Shown here one piece after another: positions 18,638 to 31,966 of a stretch of DNA of 64,000 nt. How positions within the stretch are numbered: the first letter of the stretch is position 1; each line of letters begins with the position of its first letter. The stretch covers positions 2,604,001 through 2,668,000 of the forward strand of contig CP115966.1 in NCBI GenBank assembly GCA_027941995.1, read 5' to 3'. The notes below the pieces were generated by a model. That model was not told the DNA's origin. It worked only from the letters and a program-made list of their open reading frames with translations, and searched no databases. A program made the translations under genes and the position numbers. This DNA comes from Erythrobacteraceae bacterium WH01K. Lineage in GTDB: Bacteria; Pseudomonadota; Alphaproteobacteria; Sphingomonadales; Sphingomonadaceae.

Positions 18638-19693
18638 ATGACCCAAGACATCAACATCCACAAACACGGCCGCGTCGGCCACATCAGCCTCAACCGGCCC
18701 AGTGCGCTCCATGCGCTCACCCTCGACATGTGCCACGCGATGAGCGCGGCGCTGACGGAGTGGGAGAACGACGACAGCGTAGAGGCCATCATCCTCGACC
18801 ATGCGGAGGGGCGCGGTTTCTGCGCCGGCGGCGACATCAACCTGCTGCGCAAGAGCGCGCTGGAAGATGGCGGCGTGGCGGGGCGCCAGTTCTTCCACGA
18901 CGAATACCAACTGAACCACCAGATGTTCGTCTATCCCAAGCCCATCGTCGCTTTCATGGACGGCATCACCATGGGCGGCGGCGTGGGCATCGCCATGCCT
19001 GCGAAATACCGCGTGGCGACGGAGAACACCCGCTTTGCCATGCCGGAAACGGGCATCGGCCTGTTCCCCGATGTCGGCGGCGGCTGGCACTTGTCGCGCC
19101 TTGGCGGGCGGCTTGGCCAGTTCCTCGCGCTGACGGGCGCGCGGCTCGACGGGAGCGAGTGCCTGTGGGCGGGGATCGCGACGCATTACGTGCCGAGCGA
19201 GATGCTGGAGGAACTGAAGGCCCGCATCGTGGAAAAGCCCGACCGGATTTCCGGCATCTTGTCCGAACCCGTCGGCACCCCGCCTAAGGCCCGTATCGAA
19301 GCCAATGCCGACCTCATCCGCAAGCATTTCGCATCCGACCGCTACGAGGACATCCTTGCCAGCCTGGAAGCGGCGGCGGACGATGGCGACACCTGGGCGG
19401 CGAAGGAGCGCGACACGCTGGGCACGAAGAGCCCGCAGACCTGCAAGGTCGCGCTGCGCCAACTCGCTGAATCCGAAAAGCTGGACAGCTTCGCCGAGAA
19501 CATGGCGATGGAATACCGCATCGCCAGCCGCGTGCTGGTGCGCCCCGATTTTGCCGAGGGCGTGCGCGCCGTGATCGTGGACAAGACGAACGACCCGAAA
19601 TGGGACCCTCCCACTCCGCAGGATGTGAGCGAGGAACTGATCGACAGCATCTTCGCCCCCCTGCCCGCAGACGAAGAATGGAAACCGCTATGA
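18638..19693 (+). CDS. 3-hydroxyisobutyryl-CoA hydrolase
   Basis: 351 residues, crotonase superfamily of the HIBCH length class. Visible: [17 protein letters not shown], the oxyanion-hole stretch [15 protein letters not shown], and [16 protein letters not shown] with the catalytic Glu/Asp. It frees 3-hydroxyisobutyrate from CoA in valine catabolism. It starts 12 bp after the acyl-CoA dehydrogenase and its stop overlaps the next start (ATGA). Confidence 0.93.
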   Translation: MTQDINIHKHGRVGHISLNRPSALHALTLDMCHAMSAALTEWENDDSVEAIILDHAEGRGFCAGGDINLLRKSALEDGGVAGRQFFHDEYQLNHQMFVYPKPIVAFMDGITMGGGVGIAMPAKYRVATENTRFAMPETGIGLFPDVGGGWHLSRLGGRLGQFLALTGARLDGSECLWAGIATHYVPSEMLEELKARIVEKPDRISGILSEPVGTPPKARIEANADLIRKHFASDRYEDILASLEAAADDGDTWAAKERDTLGTKSPQTCKVALRQLAESEKLDSFAENMAMEYRIASRVLVRPDFAEGVRAVIVDKTNDPKWDPPTPQDVSEELIDSIFAPLPADEEWKPL

Positions 19694-20475
19694 GCGACTA
19701 CGAAACCATCCTGACCGAAACCGACGGCGCGGTGACGATAATCACGCTGAACCGGCCGAAGGCGCTGAACGCGCTGTCCAGCGTGGTGCTGGACGAGCTG
19801 ATCCAGGCGTTCGCCGCCTACCAGGCCGACGACAGCCAGCTCTGCGCGATCCTGACCGGCAGCGGGGACAAGGCCTTTGCCGCGGGCGCCGACATCAAGG
19901 AAATGTCGGACAAGGCGGCAGCCGATTTCTACCTGGACGATTTCTTTTCCAAATGGACGAGCGAAATCGTCAAGACCACGCGCAAGCCGTGGATCGCCGC
20001 GGTCAACGGCTTTGCCCTTGGCGGCGGGTGCGAGCTCGCCATGATGGCCGATTTCATCATCGCCAGCGACAATGCCAAGTTCGGCCAGCCGGAGATCAAG
20101 CTGGGCGTCGCACCGGGCATGGGGGGCAGCCAGCGCCTGACCCGCGCGGTCGGCAAATCGAAGGCGATGGAAATGTGCCTCACCGGCCGGATGATGGATG
20201 CCGAAGAAGCCGAGCGCAGCAACCTCGTCGCCCGCGTCGTGCCCCACGCAGACCTGATGGCCGAGGCGAAGAAAACCGCCGCGACCATCGCTTCGATGCC
20301 GCCGATGGCTGCAATCGCGAACAAGGAAATGGTCAACAGCGCCTTCGAAATGACGCTCGATCAGGGCCTGACACAGGAACGCCGCCTGTTCCAGATCCTC
20401 ACCGCGAGCGAGGACAAGAAGGAGGGCATGGCGGCGTTTATCGAGAAGCGTGAAGGGCAGTGGAAGGGTCGGTGA
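19690..20475 (+). CDS. enoyl-CoA hydratase
   Basis: 261 residues, crotonase fold. Oxyanion residues in [13 protein letters not shown] and [17 protein letters not shown]; both catalytic Glu are present (CELAMM and [15 protein letters not shown]). It should hydrate methacrylyl-CoA to 3-hydroxyisobutyryl-CoA. The ATG overlaps the stop of the hydrolase gene. Confidence 0.93.
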   Translation: MSDYETILTETDGAVTIITLNRPKALNALSSVVLDELIQAFAAYQADDSQLCAILTGSGDKAFAAGADIKEMSDKAAADFYLDDFFSKWTSEIVKTTRKPWIAAVNGFALGGGCELAMMADFIIASDNAKFGQPEIKLGVAPGMGGSQRLTRAVGKSKAMEMCLTGRMMDAEEAERSNLVARVVPHADLMAEAKKTAATIASMPPMAAIANKEMVNSAFEMTLDQGLTQERRLFQILTASEDKKEGMAAFIEKREGQWKGR

Positions 20476-20708
20476 TAGAACCACTCCTTTTGATTATTGT
20501 TGGAGCGATTGGAAGCTATCTCGCTTGGTTGGAATTAAAAGACTATCGCGAAGGCGAAGGTAACTTCTCAAAACGGCGTCGTGTGTCGTTTGGACGCGGA
20601 AAGATCGCGCGTCGTGCCGTAACTTTTCGTGCTTGGTCAGAATTGATGGCCCTCGCTGTGACAGGGCCGCTCTGCTTGTTCTTCGGACTGTGGCTACTCA
20701 TAATTTGA
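20472..20708 (+). CDS. small membrane protein of unknown function
   Basis: About 78 residues from a GTG that overlaps the hydratase stop (GTGA); another GTG is at 20460. Two hydrophobic segments ([21 protein letters not shown] and [21 protein letters not shown]) flank a basic Arg/Lys-rich loop ([17 protein letters not shown]). Base use is clearly more AT-rich than in the neighbours. No family recognised. It is wedged between two valine-pathway genes and may be a late insertion. Confidence 0.6.
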   Translation: MIEPLLLIIVGAIGSYLAWLELKDYREGEGNFSKRRRVSFGRGKIARRAVTFRAWSELMALAVTGPLCLFFGLWLLII

Positions 20709-20720
20709 ACGGAGAGTAGA

Positions 20721-21590
20721 ATGAAAATCGCCTTTATCGGCCTCGGCAACATGGGCGGTGGGATGGCCGCGAACCTCGTGAAGGCGGGGCATCACGTAAA
20801 CGCCTTCGACCTCAGCGGGGATGCACGCGCAGCTGCCGCAGCCGCAGGCTGCGAGGCGCACGATACGGTGGAAAGCGCCTGCGACAGTGCGGAAGCGGTC
20901 GTCACCATGCTTCCCAATGGCGAAATCGTTCGCAGCGTCTATTGGGACCAGGTCATTGCCGCCACACCGAAGGGCGCGATCTTCCTCGATTGTTCGACCA
21001 TCGACGTGACCACGGCAAAGGAAGTGGAAGCGATTTCCGTCGGCGCAGGGTTCGAAATGGTCGACGCGCCCGTTTCCGGCGGTATTGCTGCTGCGAATGG
21101 CGGCACGCTGACCTTCATGGTCGGCGGAACGGACAGCGCGTTCGAGCGCGCCAAGCCGATTCTGGAAGGCATGGGCAAGGCCGTGATCCATGCAGGCGAG
21201 GCAGGCGCGGGCCAGACCGCGAAGATCTGCAACAACATGCTGCTCGCCATCCACATGATCGGCACGGCCGAAGCGATGAAGATGGCCCAGAAGCTGGGGC
21301 TCGATCCGCAGAAATTCTACGAGATTTCTTCGCAATCGAGCGGCTACAACTGGTCGCTTAACGCCTACACCCCCCTCCCCGGCGTCGGCGTCGAAAGCCC
21401 GGCGGACAACGATTACAAGGGCGGGTTCGCGACCGGCCTCATGCTCAAGGATTTGCGCCTCGCGATGGAGGCGGCCGACAAGGCGGACGCCGCCGTGCCG
21501 CTCGGTGCCCGTGCTGCCTCGCTCTACGAGGACTTTGCCGGGGCGGGTAACGGCGGACTGGATTTCAGCGCGATCATCAAGACCTATTGA
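20721..21590 (+). CDS. mmsB: 3-hydroxyisobutyrate dehydrogenase
   Basis: 289 residues. N-terminal FIGLGNMGGGMAANLVKAGH is the NAD-binding signature of beta-hydroxyacid dehydrogenases, followed by DAPVSGGIAAANGGTLTFMVGG and catalytic Lys in GAGQTAKICNNM. It oxidises 3-hydroxyisobutyrate to methylmalonate semialdehyde, the substrate of MmsA at the other end of the operon. GGAGAG precedes the ATG. The 3' end overlaps the opposite-strand gene by 14 bases. Confidence 0.95.
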   Translation: MKIAFIGLGNMGGGMAANLVKAGHHVNAFDLSGDARAAAAAAGCEAHDTVESACDSAEAVVTMLPNGEIVRSVYWDQVIAATPKGAIFLDCSTIDVTTAKEVEAISVGAGFEMVDAPVSGGIAAANGGTLTFMVGGTDSAFERAKPILEGMGKAVIHAGEAGAGQTAKICNNMLLAIHMIGTAEAMKMAQKLGLDPQKFYEISSQSSGYNWSLNAYTPLPGVGVESPADNDYKGGFATGLMLKDLRLAMEAADKADAAVPLGARAASLYEDFAGAGNGGLDFSAIIKTY

Positions 21591-22308
21591 TCTCGTCGAT
21601 CACGGTTTCCAGCCACTCGCGCGGCGCCCTGCGACGACCGACATCGGCCACGAATTCCTGACCCCGCGCGACCGAACGCAGGCGACCGCCGCGTAGCCAG
21701 CGGTCGGCGCGGTCGTGATAGCTGAGCCCGCCCTTCTTCAGCCAACCGGGCCGGTTCCACAGGCTGGGCGGACCTTCGGTAACGGTGAGCCGCAATGCGT
21801 CCGACGCCCTTTGGGCCGTCCGTCCTTCACCAACGTAGATACGATCATTCTTCGCATGCATCCCCAGCGCGTGCGGATGGCCCAGCGCCGCCAGTTCGCC
21901 ACGCCTCGCTTCGTCGCATGTGCTCAGGTCGACGATGTCCTCGATCCGCTGATAGCCGAAAATGCGGTGATGCGGATTGCCGCTTCCCTCGCGGAACAGT
22001 CCGAAGAACAGGAACACATCACCCACACCGACGCCCCTGTTGGCGAGATGCGTCTGCGCGGCGCCGCACTGTCCGAACAGGCACATCCCCTCGCCCGTGA
22101 ACATCGGATCGTGATGGCAAGGATCGCCCGCGCCCAGCACGCCGCGACTGGCGGCTTCGGCGGCATCGCCAAGTCCCAGCTCGCCATAGGTCGTGCGGGA
22201 ATACCGGCTGGCTGGTATCGGCAGACTGACCGGACGTCCCTCGATGATGGGCGATGGCCCCCCGCCGCTCGCGCTGTCGAAGCCCTTCCTGCTGAAGACG
22301 ATCCTCAT
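21577..22308 (-). CDS. Nmad3-like protein (nucleotide-modification-associated domain)
   Basis: 243 residues beginning MRIVFSRKGFDSASGGGPSP, with RPVSLPIPAS soon after. This opening is characteristic, from memory, of the Nmad3 family, a domain predicted from phage and bacterial base-modification loci. Further motifs: TYGELGLGD, GAGDPCHHDPMF, GVGVGDVFLFFGLFRE, and HPHALGMHAKNDRIYVG. Good ribosome site (AAGGGA) ahead of the ATG. No modification genes are nearby, so its role here is unclear. Confidence 0.6.
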   Translation of the reverse strand: MRIVFSRKGFDSASGGGPSPIIEGRPVSLPIPASRYSRTTYGELGLGDAAEAASRGVLGAGDPCHHDPMFTGEGMCLFGQCGAAQTHLANRGVGVGDVFLFFGLFREGSGNPHHRIFGYQRIEDIVDLSTCDEARRGELAALGHPHALGMHAKNDRIYVGEGRTAQRASDALRLTVTEGPPSLWNRPGWLKKGGLSYHDRADRWLRGGRLRSVARGQEFVADVGRRRAPREWLETVIDEINRS

Positions 22309-22415
22309 GTCGATCCCTTTGGCGCACTGACCAAGCGCTCACAAGTTTTGCCAAGGCGGCGTCTACCGTCTAAGTGCCGCCTTCACCGCAAACCGCGCGA
22401 GACCGGCCGCACTTC

Positions 22416-23693
22416 ATGCAACGTATCGTCAGGAACATGGGCTGGCTGCTGGGCGGGCGCGGCGTCAATGCCGCGCTCAGCCTCGTCTACATTCCGCTGG
22501 CGACGCGCACGCTGGGCCTCGACGGGTTCGGTTATTTCGCGATCATCATCGCGCTGGGGCAGATCGTCACCGGCATTGCCAATTTCCAGACATGGCAATT
22601 CGTCGTGCGCTGGGGGGCGGAGGGCGAAGGTCCGGCGAAGGCGACCGGCTTCGCCATCGCGCTGGACCTGCTTTCGCTGGTGACGGGCGCGCTGCTGGCC
22701 GCGATCCTCGTCGCGTCTGCGCCGCTGTGGCTGCCGCTGCCGGCGGACCTGCTGTGGCTGGCTTTCGGCTATTGCCTCGTCTCGCTGTTCGCCTTGCGCT
22801 CCACGCCGACAGGGCTGCTGCGCCTGCGCTTCCAGTATGGAAGGGCAACTGCGGCAGAGGCAACGCAGCCCGTTGTCCGGGCCATCGGGGCCGTGCTCGC
22901 CTTCCTCTTCATGCCGACGGTGACGGGCTTCGTTCTCGCCTTCGCCGCATCGGAAATCGTGGTCGCTGCGGCGCTGTGGATTGTCGCCGCGCGCAGCGAA
23001 CGGATCGAGACCTCGGAAATATCGCTGCGCCGCATTCCCGCCGCGCATCCCGACGCCTGGCGGTTCGTCCTGTCCACCAACCTGTCGGGCAGCCTGCTGG
23101 TCGCGGGCAAGCAGGTCATGATCCTGCTGGTCGGGGCGATCGGCGGGGAAGCGGCAGCGGGCGGGTTCCGCATTGCAAGCCAGCTCGGACAGGCGCTGGT
23201 CCAGCTGGCCCAGACGATCATAAAGGCCGTCTATCCGGAGCTTGTCCATGCAAAGGAAGACGCGGTCGCCATCGCCCGCCGGATTGCCAATGCCGCGCTC
23301 ATCGGCGGTGTGCTGGCCGTTGGCGTCGCCCTGCTGTTCGGGCGCGAGGCGCTGGTCCTGATCGCGGGCGAGGAGTTCCGCGTCGTCTACTGGGCGATGG
23401 TCATCCTCGCCATTGGCGGCGCGGTGGAACTGGTCGGGGCGAGCCTGGAATCGCTGCTGGTCAGCGCCGGGCGTGCGGGCACGGCCTTCCTGTGCCGGGC
23501 CCTGCCGATGGGCCTCGCCTTCGCGCTGCTGGAAATGGCGATGGGCTGGCAGGGCCTGAAAGGCGCCGCGCTGTGCGTTCTGGGCGCGAGCGCGCTTGCC
23601 GTGATCGGGTTCTGGGTCTCGATCCTCAGCCGCCTCGATATCAGGATCAGGCCGGAGGATGCCGCGAAGGCGCCGCCCCGGCCCGTCGAATAG
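22416..23693 (+). CDS. polysaccharide/oligosaccharide flippase-like membrane protein
   Basis: About 425 residues from the ATG at 22416 (a GTG at 22374 would add 14). Wzx/MATE-like architecture with 12 or more TM segments; the N-terminus WLLGGRGVNAALSLVYIPLATRTLGLDGFGYFAI is typical of lipid-linked saccharide flippases. It would move a lipid-linked glycan across the inner membrane. No glycan synthesis genes are adjacent, but a glycosyltransferase cluster lies 25 kb away. Convergent with the gcv operon. Confidence 0.82.
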   Translation: MQRIVRNMGWLLGGRGVNAALSLVYIPLATRTLGLDGFGYFAIIIALGQIVTGIANFQTWQFVVRWGAEGEGPAKATGFAIALDLLSLVTGALLAAILVASAPLWLPLPADLLWLAFGYCLVSLFALRSTPTGLLRLRFQYGRATAAEATQPVVRAIGAVLAFLFMPTVTGFVLAFAASEIVVAAALWIVAARSERIETSEISLRRIPAAHPDAWRFVLSTNLSGSLLVAGKQVMILLVGAIGGEAAAGGFRIASQLGQALVQLAQTIIKAVYPELVHAKEDAVAIARRIANAALIGGVLAVGVALLFGREALVLIAGEEFRVVYWAMVILAIGGAVELVGASLESLLVSAGRAGTAFLCRALPMGLAFALLEMAMGWQGLKGAALCVLGASALAVIGFWVSILSRLDIRIRPEDAAKAPPRPVE

Positions 23694-23694
23694 T

Positions 23695-23717
23695 CCGGCC
23701 CGCCTGATCGGGGCCGG
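23695..23717. terminator. short GC hairpin between convergent flippase and gcvPB
   Basis: CCGGCCC (23695-23701) pairs with GGGCCGG (23711-23717) around a 9-base loop in the 24-bp convergent gap. No T-run on either side, so any termination would be weak. Confidence 0.4.
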
Positions 23718-25385
23718 CTAGCGGCCGCCCTGTTCGGGCATGGCAGGCTCACCGCCCTCCGGCTCCGGCTCTTTCCAGGCCAGCACCGGTTTGCGCGCCG
23801 CCTGCGTCTCGTCCAGGCGACGACGCGGTGCGTAATAGGGGGCCTGCTTCAGGCCCTGGTCGCCCGCCTTGGCCCGCTCCGCCACGGAGCGGAAGGCGGT
23901 GATGAACTGGTCGAGCGACGCCTTGCTCTCGGTCTCCGTCGGTTCGACCAGCATCGCGCCATGCACCACCAGCGGGAAATAGACCGTCATCGGGTGGTAG
24001 CCCTCGTCGATCAGCCCCTTCGCCAGATCCAGCGTCGACAGCCCTTCGCCGAAATCCCTGTCACCGAACAGGGCCTCGTGCATGCACGGCCCGCTCTTGG
24101 CGTAGGGCGCGTGCAGCAAGTCTTCGAGGCTGCGCAGGACGTAGTTCGCGTTCAGCACCGCGTCCTCGGCCACCTGCTTGAGACCGTCGGCCCCGTGGCT
24201 CAGGATGTAAGCGAGTGCGCGGGTGAACATGCCCATCTGCCCGTGGAAGGCGGTCATCCGCCCGAAGCTGTCCATCCGTCCGCCGAAATGCTCTTCGGAA
24301 AAGGCGTCCGCGTCCTCTTCCTCGACGAGGTGTACCATCCCGTCTGCGGTGCGCGCCGTGTAGGGCAGCGGCCCGTAAGGCGCGAGCGCATCGGACAGCA
24401 CCACCGGGCCGGAGCCCGGGCCGCCGCCGCCATGCGGGGTGGAGAAGGTCTTGTGCAGATTGATGTGCATGGCATCGACGCCGAGATCGCCGGGACGCAC
24501 CTTGCCGACGATGGCGTTGAAGTTCGCGCCGTCGCAATAGACGAAACCGCCGGCCTCGTGGACCGCGTCGGAAATCGCCTTCATGTCGCGTTCGAACAGG
24601 CCGCAGGTGTTGGGATTGGTGATCATCACGCCCGCAACGTCCGGCCCCAGCCGTTCCTTGAGCGCTTCCAGGTTCACCCGCCCGTCTTCGGTCGCGGGAA
24701 TGTCTTCCACCCGGTATCCGGCAAAGGCGGCGGTGGCAGGGTTGGTGCCATGCGCGCTTTCGGGGACGAGGATGACCTCGCGCGCATCGCCGCGCGCTTC
24801 CAGCGCGGCGCGGATGCACAATATGCCGCACAGTTCGCCATGCGCACCGGCCTTGGGGCTCATCGCGACGCCGGCCATGCCGGTCAGCTCGATCAGCCAG
24901 AAGGCCAGTTCGTTGACCACTTCCAGCGCGCCGCGCACGGTATCCACCGGTTGCAGCGGGTGAACATCGGCAAAGCCGGGCATCCGCGCGACCTTCTCGT
25001 TCAGGCGCGGATTGTGCTTCATCGTGCAACTGCCGAGCGGGAACAGGCCGAGGTCGATGGCATAGTTCTGGCGGCTGAGGCGAGTATAGTGGCGCACCGT
25101 TTCCGGCTCCGTCAGCCCGGGCAGGCCGATCGCGCCGGAACGCTCCAGCCCGCCGAGACGGCTGGCGGCCTGCGTTTTCGCCGCGCTTTCGGGCGGAGCT
25201 TCGACCCCGGCCAGCGGCAAGGGGGCAGGAAAGGCGAAATCGACCCCGGTCGTCTCGCTGCTGCCGATTTCGAAGATCAGCGGCTCTTCCAGCATCAGCG
25301 CACGGTTGCCTGTGACCGTTTCCGGCCCTTCGGCTGCACCGACGGTCATTTCAGGCTTCCAGCCGGACTTGTTCGGGGCGTTCAT
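23718..25385 (-). CDS. gcvPB: glycine dehydrogenase (decarboxylating) subunit 2
   Basis: 555 residues. P-protein beta half, carrying the PLP lysine (about K312) in [18 protein letters not shown]. With gcvPA it forms the glycine decarboxylase that loads the aminomethyl group on GcvH. The ATG overlaps the gcvPA stop. Some 25 residues longer at the C-terminus than minimal homologues, with a Pro/Glu-rich tail. Confidence 0.95.
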   Translation of the reverse strand: MNAPNKSGWKPEMTVGAAEGPETVTGNRALMLEEPLIFEIGSSETTGVDFAFPAPLPLAGVEAPPESAAKTQAASRLGGLERSGAIGLPGLTEPETVRHYTRLSRQNYAIDLGLFPLGSCTMKHNPRLNEKVARMPGFADVHPLQPVDTVRGALEVVNELAFWLIELTGMAGVAMSPKAGAHGELCGILCIRAALEARGDAREVILVPESAHGTNPATAAFAGYRVEDIPATEDGRVNLEALKERLGPDVAGVMITNPNTCGLFERDMKAISDAVHEAGGFVYCDGANFNAIVGKVRPGDLGVDAMHINLHKTFSTPHGGGGPGSGPVVLSDALAPYGPLPYTARTADGMVHLVEEEDADAFSEEHFGGRMDSFGRMTAFHGQMGMFTRALAYILSHGADGLKQVAEDAVLNANYVLRSLEDLLHAPYAKSGPCMHEALFGDRDFGEGLSTLDLAKGLIDEGYHPMTVYFPLVVHGAMLVEPTETESKASLDQFITAFRSVAERAKAGDQGLKQAPYYAPRRRLDETQAARKPVLAWKEPEPEGGEPAMPEQGGR

Positions 25386-26758
25386 GCCGGCTCTCCCTGC
25401 GTGAGTTCGGTTGTGAGCGCGGAGCAGAGGATGTCGATATCCTCCTCCGTGGTCGTTTCGGTCACGGCGACCAGCAGGCCTTCCGACAGGTCCGAAACAT
25501 TGGGGAACAGGCGTCCGAGCGACACGCCCGCCAGCACGTCCTGCTTCGCAAGGTTGCGCACCACCGTGCGTGCGTCGCGGCCCAGCGTGACGGTAAATTC
25601 GTTGAAGAACGCGGTGTTGAGAACGGAAACGCCGGGAATCTTAGCCAGCCGCTCCGCCGCCACGCAGGCGAGCCGGTGGTTTTCCGCCGCCAGCGTGCGC
25701 AGGCCCTTCTCGCCCAGCAGCGTCATGTGGACGGTGAAGGCCAGCGCGCAGAGCCCGCTATTGGTGCAGATATTGCTCGTCGCCTTTTCGCGCCGGATAT
25801 GCTGCTCGCGGGTGGAAAGCGTCAGGACGAAACCGCGCTTGCCCTCCGCATCGGTCGTTTCCCCGCACAGGCGCCCCGGCATCTGACGTACATGCTTGGG
25901 ATCGCGCACCGCGAACAGGCCGAGATACGGTCCGCCGAATTGCAGGCCGACGCCGATGGACTGTCCCTCGCCCACGACGATATCCGCGCCCATTTCGCCG
26001 GGAGGCGTTATCGCGCCCAGTGCCACCGGTTCGGTGTTCACGGCGATCAGCAGCGCGCCCTTCGCATGCGCGGCTTCCGCGACCGGCGTCAGGTCGGTGA
26101 TGCGGCCAAGGATGTCGGGATATTGGACCACCACGCAGGACGTGTCGTCGTCGATCCGCGCAATCAGGCCGTCGAGGTCCGGCTCTGCCTGGATGGACGG
26201 TTTCGCATCGGCGATGGTGTCGCCGGTGAACTTCGCCATGGTCTTCACGACCTCGGCATAATGCGGATGCAGAGCGCCCGACAGCACGGCCCGGCTGCGC
26301 TTCGTCACGCGGCCTGCCATCGCGACCGCTTCCCAGCACGCGGTCGAGCCGTCATACATGGATGCATTCGCCACCGCGCACCCGTACAGCCGCGCGACCT
26401 GAGTCTGGAACTCGAACAGCATCTGCAGCGTGCCCTGCGCGATTTCCGGCTGGTAGGGGGTATAGGCGGTCAGGAACTCGCCGCGCTGGATGATGTGATC
26501 GACCGATGCGGGCACGTGATGCTTGTACGCGCCCGCCCCGCAGAAGAACGCCGCATCGGACGCTGCAAGGTTCTTCTTCGACAGCCGCCGCATATGCTTT
26601 TCGACCGCCATTTCGCTGGCATGCAGCGGCAGTCCCTCGATCGGCCCGTTCAGCCGGGCCGCCTCGGGCACGTCGACGAACAGGTCGTCGATACTGTCCG
26701 CACCGATCACATCCAGCATTTCGCCGCGATCGGCGTCGGTCAAGGGCAGGTAGCGCAT
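25382..26758 (-). CDS. gcvPA: glycine dehydrogenase (decarboxylating) subunit 1
   Basis: 458 residues. P-protein alpha half: [19 protein letters not shown] at the N-terminus, [18 protein letters not shown], and [20 protein letters not shown] are family hallmarks. It pairs with GcvPB. Its stop overlaps the gcvPB start by 4 bases; 78 bp separate it from gcvH. Confidence 0.95.
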   Translation of the reverse strand: MRYLPLTDADRGEMLDVIGADSIDDLFVDVPEAARLNGPIEGLPLHASEMAVEKHMRRLSKKNLAASDAAFFCGAGAYKHHVPASVDHIIQRGEFLTAYTPYQPEIAQGTLQMLFEFQTQVARLYGCAVANASMYDGSTACWEAVAMAGRVTKRSRAVLSGALHPHYAEVVKTMAKFTGDTIADAKPSIQAEPDLDGLIARIDDDTSCVVVQYPDILGRITDLTPVAEAAHAKGALLIAVNTEPVALGAITPPGEMGADIVVGEGQSIGVGLQFGGPYLGLFAVRDPKHVRQMPGRLCGETTDAEGKRGFVLTLSTREQHIRREKATSNICTNSGLCALAFTVHMTLLGEKGLRTLAAENHRLACVAAERLAKIPGVSVLNTAFFNEFTVTLGRDARTVVRNLAKQDVLAGVSLGRLFPNVSDLSEGLLVAVTETTTEEDIDILCSALTTELTQGEPA

Positions 26759-26836
26759 TCGATATGCTCCAGAATCACCTCCCGATCTCGGGAGCGCCGC
26801 GCGAGGTCGGGCTGCACGGCGAAGGAGAGGAAGAAA

Positions 26837-27208
26837 TCAGAGTCCGCCGACGAAGGCCTTGTAGGCTTTCTCGTCCATCAGGCCGTCCAGCTCGCCCTTG
26901 TCGCCGATGGTCAGCTTGAAGAACCAGCCGTCTTCCTCGGGCGAGGTGTTGACCAGCGCAGGGTCTTCCTCGAGCGCGTCGTTGGCCTCGGTCACTTCGC
27001 CGGAGATGGGTGCATACACGTCGCTGGCCGCCTTGACGGATTCGACGACGGCCGCGTCCTTGCCCTTCTCGACCATGGCGCCGACGTCGGGCAGTTCGAC
27101 GAAGACGATGTCGCCCAGCTGTTCCTGCGCGTAGTCGGTAATGCCGACGGTGGCGGTGTCGCCCTCCACGTCGATCCATTCGTGTTCATCGGTGAAATAA
27201 CGGGCCAT
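26837..27208 (-). CDS. gcvH: glycine cleavage system H protein
   Basis: 123 residues, normal length. The lipoyl-accepting Lys is K59 in [10 protein letters not shown]. It shuttles the aminomethyl group between the P, T and L proteins. The ATG is at 27208; upstream in-frame codons belong to antisense noise. It is four bases downstream of the gcvT stop. Confidence 0.95.
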   Translation of the reverse strand: MARYFTDEHEWIDVEGDTATVGITDYAQEQLGDIVFVELPDVGAMVEKGKDAAVVESVKAASDVYAPISGEVTEANDALEEDPALVNTSPEEDGWFFKLTIGDKGELDGLMDEKAYKAFVGGL

Positions 27209-27212
27209 CGGT

Positions 27213-28409
27213 TCAACTCCCTCGGAAATATTTGTGCGGCACGAAAGGCATGGGGGCGACGCGCGCAGGCAGGCGTTTGTTCCTGACCGCGACTTCCAGT
27301 TCGGTGCCGATTTCGGTGTGCGCGGCATCAACATAGGCCATGGCGATCGGGTGGCCGAGCGTGGGCGAGAAGCCGCCGCTGGTCACAGCCCCGACCTTCG
27401 CATCGCCAGCGAACACGTCCGCCCCCTCGCGGGCGGGCAGGCGGCCTTCCAGGACCAGGCCGACGCGGTGGCTGGCGGGGCCATCCTTAAGCGCATTAGC
27501 GATGGTGGCATGGCCCTTGTAGCCGCCAGCCTCGCGGCGCTTCTTGCTTAGCGCGAAGGAGAGGTCGGCGCTGACCGGATCGATCTCGGCCGTCAGGTCG
27601 TGGCCGTACAGCGGCAGTCCCGCTTCCAGGCGCAGGGAATCGCGCGCGCCCAGCCCCGCCGGACGCACTTCGATTTCCGCCATCAGCCGGTCGGCAAGGC
27701 TTTCGGCAAATTCCGCAGGGACGGAGATTTCGAAGCCGTCTTCGCCGGTATAGCCTGCGCGGGTGATCCGCAGCGGCCATTCGCCGAACTTGTATTCCAT
27801 CGACTGCATGAAGACGAGCTCGTCGGGCACGCCGCGCATCACGCGGCCGAGCGCCGTCGCCGCGTTCGGACCCTGCAACGCGAGCAGCGCGTGATCGTCC
27901 ATATGCTGCAGGTTCACCTCGTCCGGCAGGTGTTCGCGCAGATGGGCGATGTCGTCCCACTTGGTCGCTCCGTTGACGACGAGGTAATAGGCAGGGTCGC
28001 CCCAACGCCCTTCGGTTCCGGCATCCTCGTCACCCTCGATCCACGGCGTGACATTGGTCACCATCAGGTCGTCCAGGATGCCGCCTTCGTCATTCAGCAG
28101 CAGGGTGTAACGCACGCGACCGGGCTTCAGGCTGGAGATCAGGCCCGGGACCAGTTCTTCCAGCGCTTCGGCCGGGTTCTCGCCGGTCAGCAGCAGCTGC
28201 CCCATGTGGCTGACATCGAACAGCGCCGCCTGCGTGCGGGCCCATTCGTGCTCTGCAATCAGGCCGCCGCCATGCTCTGCCGAATATTGCAGCGGCATAT
28301 GGTAACCGGCGAAGGGAACCATGCGCGCACCGCGGCCGCGATGCCAGGCATCCAGCGGCAGGGTGCCGGTTTCTTCGGGCGTTTCAGTTTCGGCTTCGCT
28401 CAAGTCCAT
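27213..28409 (-). CDS. gcvT: aminomethyltransferase (glycine cleavage T protein)
   Basis: 398 residues from the ATG at 28409, with GGGAGC as ribosome site. Folate-binding features: [47 protein letters not shown], and the C-terminal [17 protein letters not shown]. It releases ammonia and makes 5,10-methylene-THF. An N-terminal extension of about 18 acidic residues is slightly unusual. First gene behind the glycine riboswitch. Confidence 0.95.
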   Translation of the reverse strand: MDLSEAETETPEETGTLPLDAWHRGRGARMVPFAGYHMPLQYSAEHGGGLIAEHEWARTQAALFDVSHMGQLLLTGENPAEALEELVPGLISSLKPGRVRYTLLLNDEGGILDDLMVTNVTPWIEGDEDAGTEGRWGDPAYYLVVNGATKWDDIAHLREHLPDEVNLQHMDDHALLALQGPNAATALGRVMRGVPDELVFMQSMEYKFGEWPLRITRAGYTGEDGFEISVPAEFAESLADRLMAEIEVRPAGLGARDSLRLEAGLPLYGHDLTAEIDPVSADLSFALSKKRREAGGYKGHATIANALKDGPASHRVGLVLEGRLPAREGADVFAGDAKVGAVTSGGFSPTLGHPIAMAYVDAAHTEIGTELEVAVRNKRLPARVAPMPFVPHKYFRGS

Positions 28410-28459
28410 ACGCTCCCGACAGGGCCGCGCGCCGACAACCGGCACGCTGGCCACCCGCC

Positions 28460-28653
28460 CCCTCTGTCGGGAAACCTGAGAGCTTGCTCCCGAGCCGATA
28501 CAGACACGGGGCTTTCTCCTTCGGTGGCGGCCCGGCAGGCGGACGCGCGCTTTCCAGAGTGTCGATAGCCCGCGCGGTCCGGTGGCCTGAGAGTTTCCGG
28601 GGCGGTTGCTCCTTCGGCGTTGCGGGTTTCCCCGCAAGCTCTCCCGCGCGCGC
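28460..28653 (-). promoter_or_regulatory. tandem glycine riboswitch (gcvT leader)
   Basis: Read on the reverse strand, two aptamers follow each other. The first has GGGAGAG, CGCCGAAGGAGCAA and GGAAACTCTCAGGC. The second has GGACACTCTGGAAAG-like sequence, CCACCGAAGGAGAAAGCCC and CTCTCAGG, then GACAGAGGG. These are the hallmark conserved blocks of the glycine riboswitch. It lies about 50 bp upstream of the gcvT start, so it should turn the operon on when glycine is plentiful. The first P1 stem is preceded by the likely promoter in 28654-28794, which holds no gene. Confidence 0.92.
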
Positions 28654-28794
28654 CTGCAAGGGAATCGCTTCCCCCGCCGACGGGCCCGCGATGCGGGAAG
28701 TCGGCGGGGCGGTCAATGCGTTTGAAAGGCGGTGGCCCCGATTATTCCCCGCCTCCGTTTATCCCCCGGCCCACTGCGGTGTCGGCGGCATTGC

Positions 28795-31434
<2,640 letters not shown>

Positions 31435-31438
31435 TGGT

Positions 31439-31966
31439 TCAGTCCCGGGCGAGAGGCCGTGCGAGCACGACGTCATCGTAAAGCGTGCCGCCGACATCGA
31501 AGCGGCGAGTGGCGATCTGGTCGAATCCCTGCTTGCGGTAGAAGGCGATGGCGCGCGCATTGTCGGCCTTCACCCCCAGCACCATGCGGCGATGGCCGCC
31601 CGCGCCTGCCAGCACGGCGTCAAACAGGTCGCGCGCGGCACCGCTGCCATGGAAGCGCGAGAGCAGGTAGATCTTCTTCAGCTCGATATCGCCGTCCAGC
31701 GCGGCATCGAGCGCGGGCGTAGTCAGCATGGCATAGCCGACCGGCGCACCATCCACTTCTGCCAGCCAGGCGAGCGCGCCTGCCTGCATCGCGGCAGCCA
31801 GGCCGCCGGGATCATGCGCCGTTTCGCAGTGCCTCACCAATGCATCGCCATCGATCATGCCGGCAAAGGTTTCGAGAAACGTCGCGCTGGCCACCAGCGA
31901 CAGACGCAGCGCATCGGCGGGCGTTGCCGCGCGGATCATTACATTGCTGGCATCAATCGGCCTCAT
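31439..31966 (-). CDS. GNAT-family N-acetyltransferase
   Basis: 175 residues from an ATG that overlaps the stop of the metH N-part (ATGA). GNAT features: [21 protein letters not shown], acetyl-CoA site around [23 protein letters not shown], and the C-terminal [17 protein letters not shown]. The substrate is unknown. It is embedded between the two halves of methionine synthase in a tightly overlapped operon, which suggests a role in methionine or one-carbon metabolism or mere hitch-hiking. Confidence 0.85.
   Translation of the reverse strand: MRPIDASNVMIRAATPADALRLSLVASATFLETFAGMIDGDALVRHCETAHDPGGLAAAMQAGALAWLAEVDGAPVGYAMLTTPALDAALDGDIELKKIYLLSRFHGSGAARDLFDAVLAGAGGHRRMVLGVKADNARAIAFYRKQGFDQIATRRFDVGGTLYDDVVLARPLARD

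Noticed and set aside
17441..19462. Long reverse open frame over the valine operon
   Set aside because: Antisense of the acyl-CoA dehydrogenase and HIBYL-CoA hydrolase, both with clear family motifs.
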